Assembly: GCA_030538915.1 (NCBI GenBank)
Contig: JAUNTC010000011.1
Span: 1-32,668 of the forward strand
Direction of reading: 5' to 3'
Source of the DNA: Lachnospiraceae bacterium
Lineage (GTDB): Bacteria > Bacillota > Clostridia > Lachnospirales > Lachnospiraceae
DNA: 32,668 nt
The translations under genes and the position numbers were made by a program. How positions within the stretch are numbered: the stretch's first letter is position 1; every line of letters starts with the position of its first letter. The notes under the pieces were generated by a model. The model was not told the DNA's origin. It ran no database searches and was given only the letters and a program-made list of their open reading frames with translations. Shown piece by piece: positions 10,813 through 19,353 of the stretch.

Positions 10813-10841
10813 ATTATATCACTCCTTATCCCAAATGAAAA
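10813..10841 (-). promoter_or_regulatory. Promoter of gdpP-rplI-dnaB
   Basis: On the minus strand TTTTCA (10836-10841), a 17-nt spacer and a perfect TATAAT (10813-10818) lie between the galE terminator and gdpP. Confidence 0.6.
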
Positions 10842-10844
10842 GTC

Positions 10845-10876
10845 GAAAAAATGCGAAGAGCCTGAGCCCTTCGCAT
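10845..10876 (-). terminator. Terminator of galE
   Basis: An 8-bp stem pairs 10851-10858 (ATGCGAAG) with 10869-10876. On the minus strand it is followed by a run of six T (10845-10850). It separates galE from the gdpP operon. Confidence 0.75.
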
Positions 10877-10917
10877 CTTATCGTTACATCTATAGTATTT
10901 TTCACTTTCGGAATATC

Positions 10918-11937
10918 TTATGCTTCGTATCCCTTCGGGTTTGCAGACTGCCATCTCCATGTGTCTGCGCACATCTCATCTAAGCCTCTCTCTGCTTTCC
11001 AGCCAAGTACTTCCAGTGCTTTCTTCGGATCTGCGTAGCACATTGCAATATCTCCGGCTCTGCGTGGCTTGATCTCATAAGGGATCTCTTTACCGCATGC
11101 TTTTGAGAATGCTTTTACCATATCAAGTACAGAATATCCAACACCTGTTCCTAAGTTGATCACTTCCAGTCCCGGATCTGTGAAAATGTAATCGATCGCT
11201 TTTACATGTCCGATAGCAAGGTCTACTACGTGGATGTAGTCACGCACGCCTGTTCCGTCCGGTGTGTCATAGTCATCACCAAAAACTCCTAATTTCTCCA
11301 GTTTACCTACTGCAACCTGAGAAATGTATGGCATCAGGTTGTTCGGGATTCCCTTTGGATCTTCTCCGATTCTTCCACTTTCGTGTGCTCCAACCGGATT
11401 GAAATAACGAAGCAGGATTACATTCATCTGCGGATTTGCTTTCTGAACGTCTGTCATGATCTGCTCCATCATGGATTTTGTCCATCCATATGGGTTTGTA
11501 CACTGTCCCTTCGGACAATCTTCTGTAATCGGCATTGTCTCCGGATTACCATATACAGTTGCAGAAGAGCTGAATACGATATTCTTCACGCCTACTTGCT
11601 GCATCACTTCCATAAGTGTCAATGTTCCTGTTATATTGTTACGATAATATTCCAATGGCTTCTGTACAGATTCTCCTACTGCTTTCAATGCTGCGCAATG
11701 GATCAACGCATCGATCTTCTCTGCCTCAAACATTGCTTTTAAAGCTTCAGCGTCCATCACATCTCCTTCATAAAATGTGATCTGCTTTCCTGTCAGTTCC
11801 TCCACTCTCTTTATAGATTCTTTGGAAGAATTGCAAAGGTTATCATATACAACAACCTCATATCCTACATTCAGAAGCTCCAGTGCAGTATGACTTCCGA
11901 TATATCCTGCCCCACCTGTAATTAATATCTTTGCCAT
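10918..11937 (-). CDS. galE: UDP-glucose 4-epimerase
   Basis: GalE interconverts UDP-galactose and UDP-glucose, the last step of the Leloir route, with tightly bound NAD. The Rossmann motif [10 protein letters not shown] is at the N-terminus, the catalytic Ser region is FSSSATVYG and the YxxxK pair is [15 protein letters not shown] and [10 protein letters not shown] are typical of GalE. I choose the ATG at 11935-11937 (339 residues, MAKILITGG) because the AGGAGG at 11946-11951 is 8 nt away from it, whereas an ATG six bases upstream would have only 2-nt spacing. It lies beside a nucleotidyltransferase and a galactosyl-HexNAc phosphorylase, which suggests it processes UDP-galactose made from phosphorolysis-derived galactose 1-phosphate. 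Confidence 0.96.
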   Translation of the reverse strand: MAKILITGGAGYIGSHTALELLNVGYEVVVYDNLCNSSKESIKRVEELTGKQITFYEGDVMDAEALKAMFEAEKIDALIHCAALKAVGESVQKPLEYYRNNITGTLTLMEVMQQVGVKNIVFSSSATVYGNPETMPITEDCPKGQCTNPYGWTKSMMEQIMTDVQKANPQMNVILLRYFNPVGAHESGRIGEDPKGIPNNLMPYISQVAVGKLEKLGVFGDDYDTPDGTGVRDYIHVVDLAIGHVKAIDYIFTDPGLEVINLGTGVGYSVLDMVKAFSKACGKEIPYEIKPRRAGDIAMCYADPKKALEVLGWKAERGLDEMCADTWRWQSANPKGYEA

Positions 11938-12009
11938 TTTCATTTCCTCCTAATCGCTTATATGCTCTATTTTACCGATCAATTTTTTGATCTTCTCTAC
12001 TTATCGCAA

Positions 12010-12038
12010 AGTATAGCACTTCTCATTTTCTGCATCAA
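12010..12038 (-). promoter_or_regulatory. Promoter of galE
   Basis: On the minus strand TTGATG (12033-12038), a 17-nt spacer and TATACT (12010-12015) lie about 75 nt upstream of galE. galE therefore has its own start although it lies behind the nucleotidyltransferase gene. Confidence 0.65.
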
Positions 12039-12067
12039 GAAAGTTAGGCATTCCTGCTAATATCCTC

Positions 12068-12991
12068 TTATTTTTCCCATAAATCCTTAGGATACAGTCC
12101 TTCTTCTTTCATACGTTTCATCGCATCGACAACAAACGGTTTATCTTCTTTATAAGTAACTCCGTACCATTTATCCTTTGACTCCAGCACAGCTACCGTC
12201 GCTTTTCCCTCACCAAGAAGTCGGCTTACAACTGCCGGAAGGAAATATTCGCATTTCATCGGATTGGTTTTCAATCCTTCGTCTAAAAATGCCGGGAAGC
12301 CTTCTTTGATCTCGTCCAGAATGCTCTTTGTAAATCCCCACATATTCATGGATACAAGTGTATCTGCCGGAACTTCCACCCAGCTTTCTCCATCATCTTC
12401 TGTATATGCAATCTTGCCGTCACGTTTCTCTACACGTGTTCTTTCGTTGATGGCAACAAGTTCACCCTGCTCATTCAGCGTGCAGACACCTCTTGCAACA
12501 TGTCCGTTATCTGTAACCGTATTGCCAAGGTGATAGCCTACCATTGTGTAGCGATATTTATCATCATCTGGGTGAGCAGATAAATATTCATAAATCAGAC
12601 GGAATGCTTCCACGCCATAATAATCATCTGCATTGATAACCGCAAATGGTCCATCGATCTCATCGATACAGCTTAATACTGCGTGGGCTGTTCCCCAAGG
12701 TTTCACTCTTCCTTCCGGCACTTCATAGCCTTCCGGAATGTTAGAAAGCTCCTGGAATGCATAGGAAACTTCCATATATTCTGACATGCGATCGCCGACT
12801 GCCTGACGAAAGCTTTCTTCATTTTCCTTTTTAATGATAAAAATTACTTTTTCAAATCCGGCTCTCTTTGCATCATACATGGAAAAATCCATAATAATAT
12901 GTCCTTCTTCATCTACCGGGTCAATCTGTTTCAATCCACCATAACGGCTTCCCATTCCTGCCGCCATAATTACTAATACTGGTTTGTTCAT
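12068..12991 (-). CDS. Sugar-phosphate nucleotidyltransferase (NTP_transferase family)
   Basis: This 307-residue protein has a GT-A type nucleotidyltransferase fold. The nucleotide-binding signature is MAAGMGSRYGGLKQ near the N-terminus; the metal-binding acidic site is VINADDYYG; and GRVKPWGTAHAVLSC fits the base-recognition loop. These enzymes join a sugar 1-phosphate to an NTP, giving NDP-sugar and pyrophosphate. It shows no hexapeptide repeats, so it is not a GlmU-type fusion. Neighbours are galE (downstream, same strand) and a divergent GH112 phosphorylase that would make galactose 1-phosphate. No galT is visible, so a UTP:galactose-1-phosphate uridylyltransferase role is attractive. That is inference from context; a glucose-1-phosphate or other hexose-1-phosphate specificity is equally compatible with the sequence. 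Confidence 0.82.
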   Translation of the reverse strand: MNKPVLVIMAAGMGSRYGGLKQIDPVDEEGHIIMDFSMYDAKRAGFEKVIFIIKKENEESFRQAVGDRMSEYMEVSYAFQELSNIPEGYEVPEGRVKPWGTAHAVLSCIDEIDGPFAVINADDYYGVEAFRLIYEYLSAHPDDDKYRYTMVGYHLGNTVTDNGHVARGVCTLNEQGELVAINERTRVEKRDGKIAYTEDDGESWVEVPADTLVSMNMWGFTKSILDEIKEGFPAFLDEGLKTNPMKCEYFLPAVVSRLLGEGKATVAVLESKDKWYGVTYKEDKPFVVDAMKRMKEEGLYPKDLWEK

Positions 12992-13003
12992 TTTTATACC
13001 TCC

Positions 13004-13022
13004 ATATCAAATAATCTGATAT
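13004..13022. promoter_or_regulatory. Inverted repeat in the nucleotidyltransferase 5' leader
   Basis: ATATCA (13004-13009) and TGATAT (13017-13022) form a 6-bp inverted repeat with a 7-nt centre. It lies directly upstream of the GGAGG ribosome binding site and downstream of the predicted -10. It could be an operator or a small hairpin; the evidence is weak. Confidence 0.3.
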
Positions 13023-13030
13023 CTCTTCTT

Positions 13031-13059
13031 ATCATAGCGAACCCCAGTAAAAAAAGCAA
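13031..13059 (-). promoter_or_regulatory. Promoter of the nucleotidyltransferase gene
   Basis: On the minus strand TTGCTT (13054-13059), a 17-nt spacer and TATGAT (13031-13036) lie upstream of the 12991 start, about 25 bp from the -35 of the divergent phosphorylase promoter. Confidence 0.5.
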
Positions 13060-13083
13060 TCCCACAACTTATTTTGCCTACTA

Positions 13084-13110
13084 TTGTACCCGGTGAATCT
13101 GTGTTATAAT
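13084..13110 (+). promoter_or_regulatory. Extended -10 promoter of the GH112 phosphorylase
   Basis: A perfect TATAAT (13105-13110) is preceded by TG at 13102-13103, giving an extended -10 (TGnTATAAT). A partial -35 TTGTAC (13084-13089) is only 15 nt away. The predicted start is near 13117, leaving a leader of about 96 nt. Confidence 0.65.
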
Positions 13111-13125
13111 ATAAGAAATATGCAA

Positions 13126-13178
13126 TCAAGTCGAGCTGTTACTCACCACCTAAAAGAGATGGGAGTCTTCTCGACTGA
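13126..13178 (+). promoter_or_regulatory. Structured 5' leader element of the phosphorylase mRNA
   Basis: The leader contains AGTCGAG (13129-13135) pairing with CTCGACT (13170-13176). Inside it ACTC (13141-13144) pairs with GAGT (13163-13166), and CCA (13146-13148) pairs with TGG (13160-13162) across a bulged A. The apical loop has 11 nt (13149-13159). There is no U-tract after it, and the GGGGAG ribosome binding site follows about 25 nt downstream. It matches no riboswitch class I recognise. It may be a regulatory or stabilising element, or a protein-binding site. Confidence 0.45.
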
Positions 13179-13212
13179 GATCAACACATCAGATATATAA
13201 GGGGAGAATATT

Positions 13213-15375
13213 ATGTCAAGAACCAGAGGCAGAGTGGCTCTGCCAGTTCAATCAATTTTTTCAGAAGAAGCCAAAACATATACCGAGCGCTGGGGAGCAG
13301 ATGTACTCCGTCTCGACGGCAACACTTCGATAGACGAGCGCTCCAAGACGCTGGAGGCAAAGATCTGTACAACATATACACCGTCAAGAGGTGATAATGA
13401 TTTTGCTATGGAGCACATGGATGAATGTCAGCAGATCCTTTTGATGTCCAAACACACACTGGCAAAAAACAATACGTTGACGATCGACTTTCTGGACGGT
13501 TTCTGCAGAGAACAATTTGTCGCAGATTATATCCACGATCCGAAGAGATGGTGGGAAGTTATCGACCGTACAAGTGGCAAGACACTGCCGGCACATAAGT
13601 GGGAGTATGATCGCATTCACGATACGCTGACGATCACAGAAGCCATTCCATTTCACGAATATACGGTCTCTTTCTTCGTCTTTGCGATCTGGGATCCGAC
13701 ACAGATGTACGAAATCCTTTCCGAAGGCAAAAGCGAAGAGCCACACCACATTCCTTTTGACGTGCGTCAGCCGCTCTCTGCCGATTATTCAAAGGAGCGT
13801 TTAAAACAGTGGCTGAGCGAACACTCGCATACTGATATCGTACGTTTTTCTTCTTTCTTCTATCATTATGTTCTGTTATTTAATGATGATGCAAAGGTAA
13901 AATGCGCAGACTGGTTCGGATATGGCACAACCGTTTCAACACAGGCTTTGGAAGCATTCGAACAGGAATATGGCTACGCACTGAAACTGGAAGATCTTGT
14001 TGACAACGGTTACTTCAACTCAAACTTCCGTGTTCCGACAAAAGCTTACCGCGATTACATGAAATTTATCCAGAGATTCGTTACTCTCCGCGCCAAGGAG
14101 CTGGTCGATATCGTCCATGCTTCCGGCAAGCTCTCTTCCATGCTTTTAGATGAGAACTGGATCGGTACCGAACCATACGGCCCATATTTTCAGGATATCA
14201 GTGTTGATTCCATTTGTGGAAATATATATAACGGCACAACACTTCGCATGCTCTCAGATATCCCTGGCGTTCACACAACAGAAGGACGTCTCCTTCCATA
14301 TCTGTCAGCAGAAACATTCGAAGACGAGACACAGGCTTGCATAAACGCATCCTTAAACTGGATTAGTGCAAGACGTGCCATGATGCGTAATCCACTGGAT
14401 CGCATTACATTTGACGGTGATCTTAGCACCGCCACTTCTTCCACTACTTTTGTAAATTATATCGAGAAAATAACGGATGAATATCGCACCATCTACGATA
14501 ATGTCAAGGGACGTAAACCTTACTCCGGACTGAAAGTTGCGATTCTCAACTCTTGGGGCGTGCTACGCTCCTGGCAGGCATATATGGTCATGCCGAATCA
14601 CCAATACAAGGCTGCTTACTCCTATGCCGGCATTTTAGAGGCATTGAGTGGAGCTGCTGTAGACGTAAGTTTCTTAAGCTTCGCCGACATCCGAAGACAG
14701 GGAATCCCGGATGACATTGATGTGATCATCAATGCCGGTGGACAGGGCACTTCCTTCTCCGGTGGAAACGAATGGCTGGACGCAGATCTTGTCACAATGA
14801 TCCGCAAATGGGTATACGACGGTGGTGGATTTATCGGCATCGGAGAACCTTCCGCTCTGCTTCACGGTGGTCGTTTCTTCCAACTTGCCGACGTGCTCGG
14901 CGTGGACCGCGAGCTTGGCTTTACACTTGCCAATATCAAGTATCACACTTCAGCTCAGCTTTCACACTTCATTACTGACGAGCACTGGGGCAACCTTTCA
15001 CTTGGCGAAAACATCCCGGATATCTATGCAATTTCCGAACACACAGAGATCATTGATTATTCCGACGGAGAAATTCATATCGCAGCTAACCCTTACGGCG
15101 ATGGCCGCGGTGTCTACTTCTCCAGTCTTGCTTACACTCCGGATAATGCCCGTCTTCTTCTGCGTGCATTGTACTATGCATGTCATAAGGAAAATGAGTA
15201 TTATATCTGGAATGCAGACAATGTTAACTGCGAAGTGCACGCATACCCGGAAAGTGGAAAATATGCGATTCTCAACAATTCCGACTCTCCGCAGACGACC
15301 GATGTCTACGATGGAAACGGCAATCGCGAGACGATCAATTTAGAGCCACGAGAGATTCTTTGGCGCATCATGTAA
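13213..15375 (+). CDS. 1,3-beta-galactosyl-N-acetylhexosamine phosphorylase (GH112)
   Basis: GH112 enzymes cleave lacto-N-biose or galacto-N-biose (from milk glycans and mucin) with phosphate, giving galactose 1-phosphate and the N-acetylhexosamine. The 720-residue length and sequence fit the family throughout. GRVALPVQS is at the N-terminus, WDPTQMYE lies near 160-167, and LLDENWIGTEPYG places an aspartate at 313, the same number as the catalytic acid Asp313 of the Bifidobacterium longum enzyme. A glutamine-amidotransferase-like domain follows (NAGGQGTSFSGG). There is no signal peptide, so it is cytosolic and needs imported disaccharide. Related GH112 enzymes act on galactosyl-rhamnose; I cannot exclude that. 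It has its own promoter and leader, divergent from the nucleotidyltransferase-galE side. Confidence 0.9.
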   Translation: MSRTRGRVALPVQSIFSEEAKTYTERWGADVLRLDGNTSIDERSKTLEAKICTTYTPSRGDNDFAMEHMDECQQILLMSKHTLAKNNTLTIDFLDGFCREQFVADYIHDPKRWWEVIDRTSGKTLPAHKWEYDRIHDTLTITEAIPFHEYTVSFFVFAIWDPTQMYEILSEGKSEEPHHIPFDVRQPLSADYSKERLKQWLSEHSHTDIVRFSSFFYHYVLLFNDDAKVKCADWFGYGTTVSTQALEAFEQEYGYALKLEDLVDNGYFNSNFRVPTKAYRDYMKFIQRFVTLRAKELVDIVHASGKLSSMLLDENWIGTEPYGPYFQDISVDSICGNIYNGTTLRMLSDIPGVHTTEGRLLPYLSAETFEDETQACINASLNWISARRAMMRNPLDRITFDGDLSTATSSTTFVNYIEKITDEYRTIYDNVKGRKPYSGLKVAILNSWGVLRSWQAYMVMPNHQYKAAYSYAGILEALSGAAVDVSFLSFADIRRQGIPDDIDVIINAGGQGTSFSGGNEWLDADLVTMIRKWVYDGGGFIGIGEPSALLHGGRFFQLADVLGVDRELGFTLANIKYHTSAQLSHFITDEHWGNLSLGENIPDIYAISEHTEIIDYSDGEIHIAANPYGDGRGVYFSSLAYTPDNARLLLRALYYACHKENEYYIWNADNVNCEVHAYPESGKYAILNNSDSPQTTDVYDGNGNRETINLEPREILWRIM

Positions 15376-15390
15376 ATTCATTAATCATAT

Positions 15391-15438
15391 AAAGAGGGGA
15401 CATCGCACTAACTCAAGTTAGCGCGGTGCCCCCTCTTT
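15391..15438. terminator. Bidirectional terminator between the phosphorylase and the subtilase
   Basis: AAAGAGGGG (15391-15399) pairs with 15430-15438. Inner pairs CAT/GTG, CGC/GCG and CTAAC/GTTAG surround a TCAA loop (15413-15416), with two A-C mismatches. It lies between two convergent genes. The flanking T-runs are short on both strands. Confidence 0.75.
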
Positions 15439-15450
15439 CATTTATATTTT

Positions 15451-18400
15451 CTATTTCTTTTTTACAAAACTTGCTGATGCATTTTTATTAGAAGTCAGGC
15501 GAATTGTTATAGAGGAACCTTTCACTTTTTTGCCTGCAACTTTAAATGATTTCAGCTTATAACCTTTGTTCGCTTTTGCAACGAGCTGTACCTTATTTCC
15601 CGGAATAACTGCTTTGTTCGCGCCATAGATTCTTCCACCTTTGTAAGCCTTTGCTTTGACTTTTACAAGTGCGCTGCTGACCGGTACTTTGTATCCCTGA
15701 CCTTCCTCATCAAAGATGTAGAGCGTTTTACCGACTGCGATGCCATTGAATTTTTCCGGATCTTCTGTCTCCCACTCATCCTCTTCTTCATCGTCTGTAA
15801 CCGTATAAACACTCAGATCTTTGATCTGGTTATACTTCGTCGCGTAGAACACATCTTTCGCCACATTATAAACGAATGTATCGCCAAGTCCTTCCATCGG
15901 AGTTCCGACGTACACAAGCCCGGATCCGCAAATGCTGACGCTGGCATCAAATTTCTTATATGTTTTGCTTCCATTCACAACCTTCGTCGGAAGACCATAC
16001 GTTTTCAATGTCTTTTTGGATGCAGTCCATTTGTTTCCATTTAATACAAGATTAACCGGACAAGCCTGTTTGTCATATTCTACGCCATCCTGGTTTGAAC
16101 CATAGCCCAGTGTGTATACAAGCTTACCACCGCTCTGCACTGCCCTTCCGCCTGCTCTTCCTTCCGGAAGGGACGGTCCCTGGCTCCATTTCTTCTTTGT
16201 CGGATTATAAATATATACTTTTCTGCTGCATGCTTTCTTCTGATGATCATATCCGCCGATCAGATAAATCTTGCCGTTATAAGAAGCCAGTGTCCAGTCT
16301 TCTGCGTGCTTCACTGCTGACGGCAACGAACCAATACACTTCACTTTTCCATTGGAAATATTGAATGAGAAGAACTTATATTGAGAAGAATACGCCGTTT
16401 TTGTGCTTTCTCCTAATCCTCCGAAATCAAAATCATCCGGATCTTCGTCATCATCCTCATCATCTGCATATGACACTTCTGAGTATGCACCTATGTTATA
16501 GAGCATTCCGTCTGCATAAACGAGATCCTTTCCAAAACTGAAATCATATGTAACCTGGCCGCCTTTATCCTTCTTGAAATAATCAGTTGCTTTCACTTTG
16601 CAAAGTCGATATTCATCTGACTCTTTTGGATCTGTCTGGTCTAAAACTTGAATGCGATCCAACAGGGAGTCTGCAATATAAATGTCTTTTCCATTTGTCG
16701 CCATCGCTCCCGAACTACTCACTTCCAGTCCTTTTGCTTTCTTATAAGACATTTTCCCATCTACTAGATAAATATCTCTCTTTGTCGCTGTTCTTCCATT
16801 TCCGGTTACTGCAATTGTGACAACTCTATTTTTCCATGCTTTCCCGTCTATAACAACCTGTTTTGCTGTCTTTTTGATGATTGTTGCATTTTTCCCTGTG
16901 CGGTTGCCCTTCTTTGTCACCTTCACAGCCAGGTCAGATGCATCCAGTCCACTTCCTTTAATGGTAATCTGGCCATTGGTCTGATTGAGCTTAACAGATG
17001 AAATTCTCGGTGCTGTAGCAACTTTCTGCGTATAATCAAGAGCGCCATCACTTGCTACTTTCCCTTTCAATGCATCGGTGCGCTTTACTTGGGAAAGTAC
17101 TGCCAAAATACGATCCTGAGCCGTAGATTTCGCATTCTCCGCCGCTTCTAATGCAATCGCACCTGTAACAAACGGAGTTGCCATAGAAGTTCCTGTATCA
17201 AATTCGTACTTTCCAAACTGAGAAGATTTTACATTCTCTTTGCTGAGTCCGGCATCATCCACAACGATCGAATAATTGCCTGATTTCAATGCCATGATCT
17301 CAAGGAATATGTAACGGTCTCCCGTCTTTGTATTCCCCTCTTTGCGGGCAATGTCCATATGCATCCAGTCTTCCATCTCTCCCGAAATCACAAAGCCATC
17401 ATAATCACCATCGAATTTGATTGTTTCGTCCATGATGTCTAAAACGCTCTCTGGAAGATCCTGCTCTTTTCCACATTCTCCAAACAGGAACATGTTCGTT
17501 CCTGACATCGCCATCCCACTGGCTTTTGGCCCACTCGCTTTTACCATTATACTTGCATTCGGGAAGTCTTTCGTTCCTTCGCTCACTGTATATGGAATTT
17601 TCACTCGAACTGCCTCCCCGGCAGTCACGCCATTCATGGAAAGCTTTAACGCCTTCCCTTTCGACTCTCCAAAGTTATCATCGCACAGTTCCGCTTTATA
17701 ATTTGCTTCTTTCCCACTCATTGTGCTTTCAAACTTGATATTTTCCGGGCTCCATTCACTCCATGTTGACTCACCGTTGAAATTTTCAAACTTCTGCGTC
17801 AGTTCTTTCTGTTTCTCATCGGAATAAAGTGACGGATTGTAACGATTGAAAGCATACGTAGATAAAATATCGCTACCTGGTGCCGCAATATCAACCATTT
17901 CTTTTCCATAATTAGAGAATTTGCTTAACTGCCCCATTTCATTCGTAGCTGCTACGCTGACTACATACGGACTGTCATAGTTTGCCGGATAAGAAGCCAC
18001 GGAATCCTTGTCTGCACTCCCATTACCTGCTGCACATACAGAAACCGCACCTTTTCTTCCTACGAGATCGATCAGTTTTTTCAAAATATCGCTGCGTTCC
18101 GGTCCGCCCCAGGAATTATTGATCGCTACAACATTGACACCAAGATTCAATGCTTTATTAATATAATTATAGGAATCGATCATTGCACTTTCCTCGCCTC
18201 CGCCCTCGTCATCAAGTGCTTTGAGCGCCATAATTTTTACATCCTGGTTGATTCCACTGACTCCAATGCCATTGTCGCCTTTCGCTCCAATAATACCGGC
18301 ACAGTGTGTTCCATGTCCATTTCCATCCATCGGATCCGTATCGCCGTTGGCAAAGTCAAAACCGTATTCTCCGCGAAGCTGTGGCTGGTATGCATTTTCC

Positions 18401-19032
18401 CACATATTACTTTTCAGATCTTCGTGTGTATAATCCACACCGGTATCTACTATGGCAACGACTACATCCTTTGAGCCTTTCGTCTTTTCCCATTTTTTCT
18501 CTACATTTGTGGAATTTCCTTCCACGCCGCCATTCTGTCCTCTGTTTTTCAGTCCCCACTGCTTGCTAAAATACGGATCATTGGAAAATGCATGCACACG
18601 ATAGTTCGGCTCTGCGATTTCTACATTTTTGTCCGCAGAAAGCTTATCTACCAATTTCTCTGTGCTTAAGCTCTTGGATTCTACAAGCGCAACTGTCATG
18701 GACGCATCATCCGAAACCGTTCTTGCACTTTGCGCGCTAACATTTCCAGATACTTCCTGGTCATCAAAATTCCAGATCTTCTTTACAGAAATGTCGCCCA
18801 CTCTCAACGCTCTTCTTGCCGCAGACTTTGTCTCGATCTTATTATTTTTATATAAGACTATCGCCTGACCTTCCACATAGTTTTCTTCCTTGAAATCCGT
18901 CTTCTCCTCTTCGGCCAGGTCGCTGAGCTTTCGATGCGCACCCGTCGCGGCCGCTTCCGTTGTCATCGTGCTGGTCGCTAAAAATGTAGCTGCCATCAGA
19001 AGCGATAACAATCTTACCGTTCTCTTTTTCAT
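15451..19032 (-). CDS. Secreted subtilisin-like serine protease (S8) with Kelch-type region
   Basis: This 1193-residue exported protease starts at MKKRTVRLLSLLMAATFLA (ATG 19030-19032, AAGGAGG just upstream); a longer frame would begin inside the promoter. A signal peptide (about 1-29) and a propeptide-like segment (about 50-150) precede the catalytic domain. Asp196 (IVDTGVD), His240 (GNGHGTHCAG), oxyanion Asn306 (INNSWGG) and Ser616 (GTSMATPF) are all present, so it should be active. About 210 residues (394-607) are inserted between the STY strand and the serine motif. Behind the protease come an IPT/TIG-like segment, a Kelch-like beta-propeller region (YNGKIYLIGGYD, SGGKLVYTLGYG) and a C-terminal InlB/bacterial-repeat-like domain. 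There is no LPXTG or other wall anchor, so it is probably released or held by the repeat domain. The substrate is unknown. Confidence 0.9.
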   Translation of the reverse strand: MKKRTVRLLSLLMAATFLATSTMTTEAAATGAHRKLSDLAEEEKTDFKEENYVEGQAIVLYKNNKIETKSAARRALRVGDISVKKIWNFDDQEVSGNVSAQSARTVSDDASMTVALVESKSLSTEKLVDKLSADKNVEIAEPNYRVHAFSNDPYFSKQWGLKNRGQNGGVEGNSTNVEKKWEKTKGSKDVVVAIVDTGVDYTHEDLKSNMWENAYQPQLRGEYGFDFANGDTDPMDGNGHGTHCAGIIGAKGDNGIGVSGINQDVKIMALKALDDEGGGEESAMIDSYNYINKALNLGVNVVAINNSWGGPERSDILKKLIDLVGRKGAVSVCAAGNGSADKDSVASYPANYDSPYVVSVAATNEMGQLSKFSNYGKEMVDIAAPGSDILSTYAFNRYNPSLYSDEKQKELTQKFENFNGESTWSEWSPENIKFESTMSGKEANYKAELCDDNFGESKGKALKLSMNGVTAGEAVRVKIPYTVSEGTKDFPNASIMVKASGPKASGMAMSGTNMFLFGECGKEQDLPESVLDIMDETIKFDGDYDGFVISGEMEDWMHMDIARKEGNTKTGDRYIFLEIMALKSGNYSIVVDDAGLSKENVKSSQFGKYEFDTGTSMATPFVTGAIALEAAENAKSTAQDRILAVLSQVKRTDALKGKVASDGALDYTQKVATAPRISSVKLNQTNGQITIKGSGLDASDLAVKVTKKGNRTGKNATIIKKTAKQVVIDGKAWKNRVVTIAVTGNGRTATKRDIYLVDGKMSYKKAKGLEVSSSGAMATNGKDIYIADSLLDRIQVLDQTDPKESDEYRLCKVKATDYFKKDKGGQVTYDFSFGKDLVYADGMLYNIGAYSEVSYADDEDDDEDPDDFDFGGLGESTKTAYSSQYKFFSFNISNGKVKCIGSLPSAVKHAEDWTLASYNGKIYLIGGYDHQKKACSRKVYIYNPTKKKWSQGPSLPEGRAGGRAVQSGGKLVYTLGYGSNQDGVEYDKQACPVNLVLNGNKWTASKKTLKTYGLPTKVVNGSKTYKKFDASVSICGSGLVYVGTPMEGLGDTFVYNVAKDVFYATKYNQIKDLSVYTVTDDEEEDEWETEDPEKFNGIAVGKTLYIFDEEGQGYKVPVSSALVKVKAKAYKGGRIYGANKAVIPGNKVQLVAKANKGYKLKSFKVAGKKVKGSSITIRLTSNKNASASFVKKK

Positions 19033-19093
19033 ATAAATCCTCCTTGTCTCCCCGTTATTTATACTCTTTCCTTCAAACGAGTTATATGAGGAC

Positions 19094-19099
19094 ATTATA
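19094..19099 (-). promoter_or_regulatory. -10 box of the subtilase promoter
   Basis: A perfect TATAAT (minus strand, 19094-19099) lies about 62 nt upstream of the chosen start. The matching -35 is poor (AGAAAT at 17-nt spacing), so activator help or a different promoter type is possible. Confidence 0.4.
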
Positions 19100-19147
19100 C
19101 TATATATTATCTGAAATTTCTTTTGTTTACTGCCAGGTTTTGCAAAA

Positions 19148-19163
19148 TTAATACTTTCTTAAA
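19148..19163. repeat. Left attachment-site core (direct repeat copy 1)
   Basis: TTAATACTTTCTTAAA is present here and again at 22261-22276, identical over 16 bp with different flanking bases. The copies bracket every phage-like gene in this interval and are read as the duplicated att core left by integration. Confidence 0.75.
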
Positions 19164-19199
19164 TTTTTATAACGAATTTACTGGCTTTGCAAGGTTTTT

Positions 19200-19221
19200 T
19201 GTCGCTAACCTGTCGCTAACC
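19200..19221 (+). repeat. Arm-type tandem repeat, left end
   Basis: Two adjacent copies of TGTCGCTAACC (19200-19210 and 19211-19221). The same core in the same direction occurs twice at the other end of the element. This is the pattern of integrase arm-binding sites beside an att core. Confidence 0.6.
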
Positions 19222-19288
19222 GTTTAAAACTCTTTTAATCGCTTATAATTTTTTTCGAATACTTATGCTGTATATTTATGCAAAAAAT

Positions 19289-19317
19289 AAGGCTCAGAAG
19301 AAAAACTTCCGAGCCTT
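19289..19317. terminator. Terminator behind the leftward prophage genes
   Basis: AAGGCTC (19289-19295) pairs with GAGCCTT (19311-19317) and GAAG (19297-19300) with CTTC (19306-19309), with one mismatch. Minus-strand transcripts of the lysin-like gene end here with an ATTTTTTG tail; there is also a T-run on the plus side. Confidence 0.8.
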
Positions 19318-19353
19318 TTTCGTGTCTAAACTGTGATCAAAGTGTCTTTTTTG

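Noticed and set aside
13126-13178. A BglG/LicT-type antiterminator site in the phosphorylase leader
   Set aside because: TGTTACT resembles part of such sites, but there is no overlapping terminator and no PTS or antiterminator gene nearby.
14822-15343. A 173-residue frame inside the phosphorylase gene
   Set aside because: It is an alternative frame of a complete GH112 gene with low-complexity composition and no family resemblance.
15451-19095. A subtilase start at 19095
   Set aside because: That ATG lies inside the -10 box; the internal ATG at 19032 has a strong ribosome binding site and starts a clear signal peptide.
19200-19221. Tandem GTCGCTAAC copies as a CRISPR-like array
   Set aside because: There are only two short units without spacers, mirrored at the other end of an integrated element, which fits integrase arm sites.
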